This document shows, piece by piece, positions 5,257-6,568 of a stretch of DNA of 6,568 bases. Source of the DNA: Bacillota bacterium (lineage in GTDB: Bacteria; Bacillota; Bacilli; Lactobacillales; Aerococcaceae). Made by a program: the position numbers and the translations under genes. Positions within the stretch are counted from its first letter, which is position 1. Each line of letters starts with the position of its first letter. The stretch covers positions 1 to 6,568 of the forward strand of contig JAEZWY010000133.1 in assembly GCA_023442905.1 (NCBI GenBank). Direction: 5' to 3'. The notes under the pieces were generated by a model that was not told the origin of the DNA, ran no database searches, and saw nothing but the letters and a program-made list of their open reading frames with translations.

Positions 5257-6568
5257 GTGGCAAGAAAAAAGAAAAGACGAACTAAAAAACAACAAGAGCT
5301 ATTTCGCATGCAATTATTTTCAGGTATTTCTTTATTTTTCGCAATTATTGGTGTGTTAGAACTAGGTGCCTTAGGACGATTATTTATGGATCTAATGGCA
5401 TTTTTTGTTGGAGGACTAGCTGTCCCCGTATTTATCATAGAAATTATATTCACTGGATGGATCCTTATTACAGGGCATGGGCCATTAGCGTTAGGAAGGG
5501 TGATGAATACATTTATTTGGGCCATTCCAATTCTAGCTATATTAATGCATGCTTGGGACTATCTAGCGATTGCCTTATCAAGTGATACTTCAGTTTTAGA
5601 AGTAACATGGCAACGTGTGATTGCTAATTTTACTGCTGAAGGCGCTGGTCAATCATTAGGTGGTGGACTTTTAGGCGGATTATTATATACCTTTACGTTT
5701 TATACAGTGAGTCAATTAGGTACTTATATTTTTGTTGGCATTGCCTTAATGGTTCTATTATGTTACTTATTCAGTATTACTTGGTTAGATTTAGTTGATG
5801 GTATTCAATCGATTACAAGTGTTGTCTTTAACTGGTTAGGCGAATTTTGGGAAACTACAAAACAACAATTCTCAAGTTATCGTGAAGATAGAGAAAAATA
5901 TAAAGCTGAACAATCTAAACGAAAAGGGGCATCTAATAAAGCTTCTAAAAAAGATAAACAGAGTGAGTCAGATTCAATTATTAATGAAAGCAACAACCAT
6001 ATCAAACCTAAGCAGGCAGAAGAACAAGATGAAGATGTTGTGATTGTTGGACCAAGTGCGAGTGCTAGCAAGAATTCTCAGACAGAAGAAATCGAGCAAA
6101 CATCCTTAGAGATTGGTACACAGGCTGATGAGTTCCATAAGGCTGAGCAGGCAACTAAACAAGTTGATGTGCCAACTAGTGATAAAGAACTAGCTGATGA
6201 GCCTGATGATGGTAAAGATATTGTGATGGATATGGCAGCAGAACCAGAGAATCCTGAATATAAATTACCACCAGCAAACTTATTGAAACCAATTAAGGCT
6301 ACTGACCAAAGTGGTGAATATTCAGTCATTAAAGAAAATGTCCGTAAATTGGAAGCGACATTTAAAAGTTTTAATGTAGATGCTAAAGTAACTAAAGCAA
6401 ATTTAGGACCAGCAGTTACCAAATATGAGATTCAACCTGCTATTGGGGTGAAAGTTAGTAAGATTGTCGGTTTAGCGGACGATATTGCTTTAGCTTTAGC
6501 TGCCAAAGATATCCGTATTGAAGCACCAATCCCAGGAAAATCATTTATCGGAATTGAAGTACCAAATC
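5257..6568 (+). CDS. ftsK: DNA translocase FtsK/SpoIIIE, N-terminal part (continues beyond the window)
   Basis: FtsK/SpoIIIE is a septal membrane-anchored ATPase that pumps double-stranded DNA during chromosome segregation and dimer resolution. The frame is open for 437 codons to the window edge, without a stop or frameshift. A Lys/Arg-rich N-terminus (1-14) precedes the membrane domain, with segments at about 19-41, 46-72, 84-107 and 150-175. A hydrophilic linker (about 205-330), Lys-rich at first and then acidic, follows. EYKLPP at 334-339 begins the motor region, and KLEATFKSF through GKSFIGIEVPN (364-437) is the strongly conserved alpha/beta part. The Walker A and B motifs and the gamma DNA-reading domain lie outside the window. 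The start is GTG at 5257, served by AGGAGG at 5245-5250 with a six-base spacer, inside the end of the DUF1033 gene. The first ATG, codon 18, has no such site. Whether it is the division-type FtsK or a SpoIIIE-like paralogue cannot be told without the C-terminus. Confidence 0.95.
   Translation, partial: MARKKKRRTKKQQELFRMQLFSGISLFFAIIGVLELGALGRLFMDLMAFFVGGLAVPVFIIEIIFTGWILITGHGPLALGRVMNTFIWAIPILAILMHAWDYLAIALSSDTSVLEVTWQRVIANFTAEGAGQSLGGGLLGGLLYTFTFYTVSQLGTYIFVGIALMVLLCYLFSITWLDLVDGIQSITSVVFNWLGEFWETTKQQFSSYREDREKYKAEQSKRKGASNKASKKDKQSESDSIINESNNHIKPKQAEEQDEDVVIVGPSASASKNSQTEEIEQTSLEIGTQADEFHKAEQATKQVDVPTSDKELADEPDDGKDIVMDMAAEPENPEYKLPPANLLKPIKATDQSGEYSVIKENVRKLEATFKSFNVDAKVTKANLGPAVTKYEIQPAIGVKVSKIVGLADDIALALAAKDIRIEAPIPGKSFIGIEVPN

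Noticed and set aside
5238..6422. Open frames on the - strand opposite ftsK
   Set aside because: They lack ribosome binding sites, encode low-complexity Ser/Leu-rich products, and lie fully opposite a conserved, intact ftsK frame.

Overview
The window looks like a chromosomal piece of an A+T-rich Gram-positive bacterium of the order Lactobacillales. The best guess is Aerococcus (A. viridans / A. urinaeequi type). The first protein agrees, as far as I remember it, with the structurally characterised Aerococcus viridans pyruvate oxidase almost residue for residue. The single-domain lipoprotein YidC, the DUF1033 protein and the SpoIIIE-type FtsK fit the same group. The genus call rests on memory, not on a search.

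Layout, left to right. (1) Bases 61-1839, + strand: a phosphate-dependent, H2O2-forming pyruvate oxidase with a strong ribosome binding site, highly biased codons and a textbook terminator at 1895-1926. (2) Bases 1927-2086: an A+T-rich leader with a 12-bp palindrome, repeated ATAGTTTT words and an extended -10. It precedes (3) bases 2087-3304, +: a 405-residue protein equal to the catalytic, C-terminal half of cobalamin-independent methionine synthase, with all four expected zinc ligands. (4) Bases 3359-3407: a bidirectional terminator between convergent genes. (5) Bases 4717-3420, - strand: acylphosphatase followed by the membrane protein insertase YidC. YidC begins with TTG and appears to have its own promoter, which overlaps the acylphosphatase stop codon. 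(6) Bases 4718-4877: a divergent intergenic region with a -10 element on each strand and two dyad symmetries. (7) Bases 4878-5255, +: a small DUF1033 protein, separated by one base from (8) bases 5257-6568, +: the N-terminal part of an FtsK/SpoIIIE DNA translocase that runs off the window.

The genes form at least four transcription units: oxidative pyruvate metabolism, methyl transfer probably linked to methionine, membrane protein insertion with a small phosphatase, and chromosome segregation. I see no tRNA, rRNA, mobile element, CRISPR array, phage gene or riboswitch. Most of the window is ordinary housekeeping sequence. The parts that deserve a second look are the standalone MetE-like enzyme with its upstream repeats, and the coupling of the uncharacterised DUF1033 gene to ftsK. 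I do not see a clearly new biological system.
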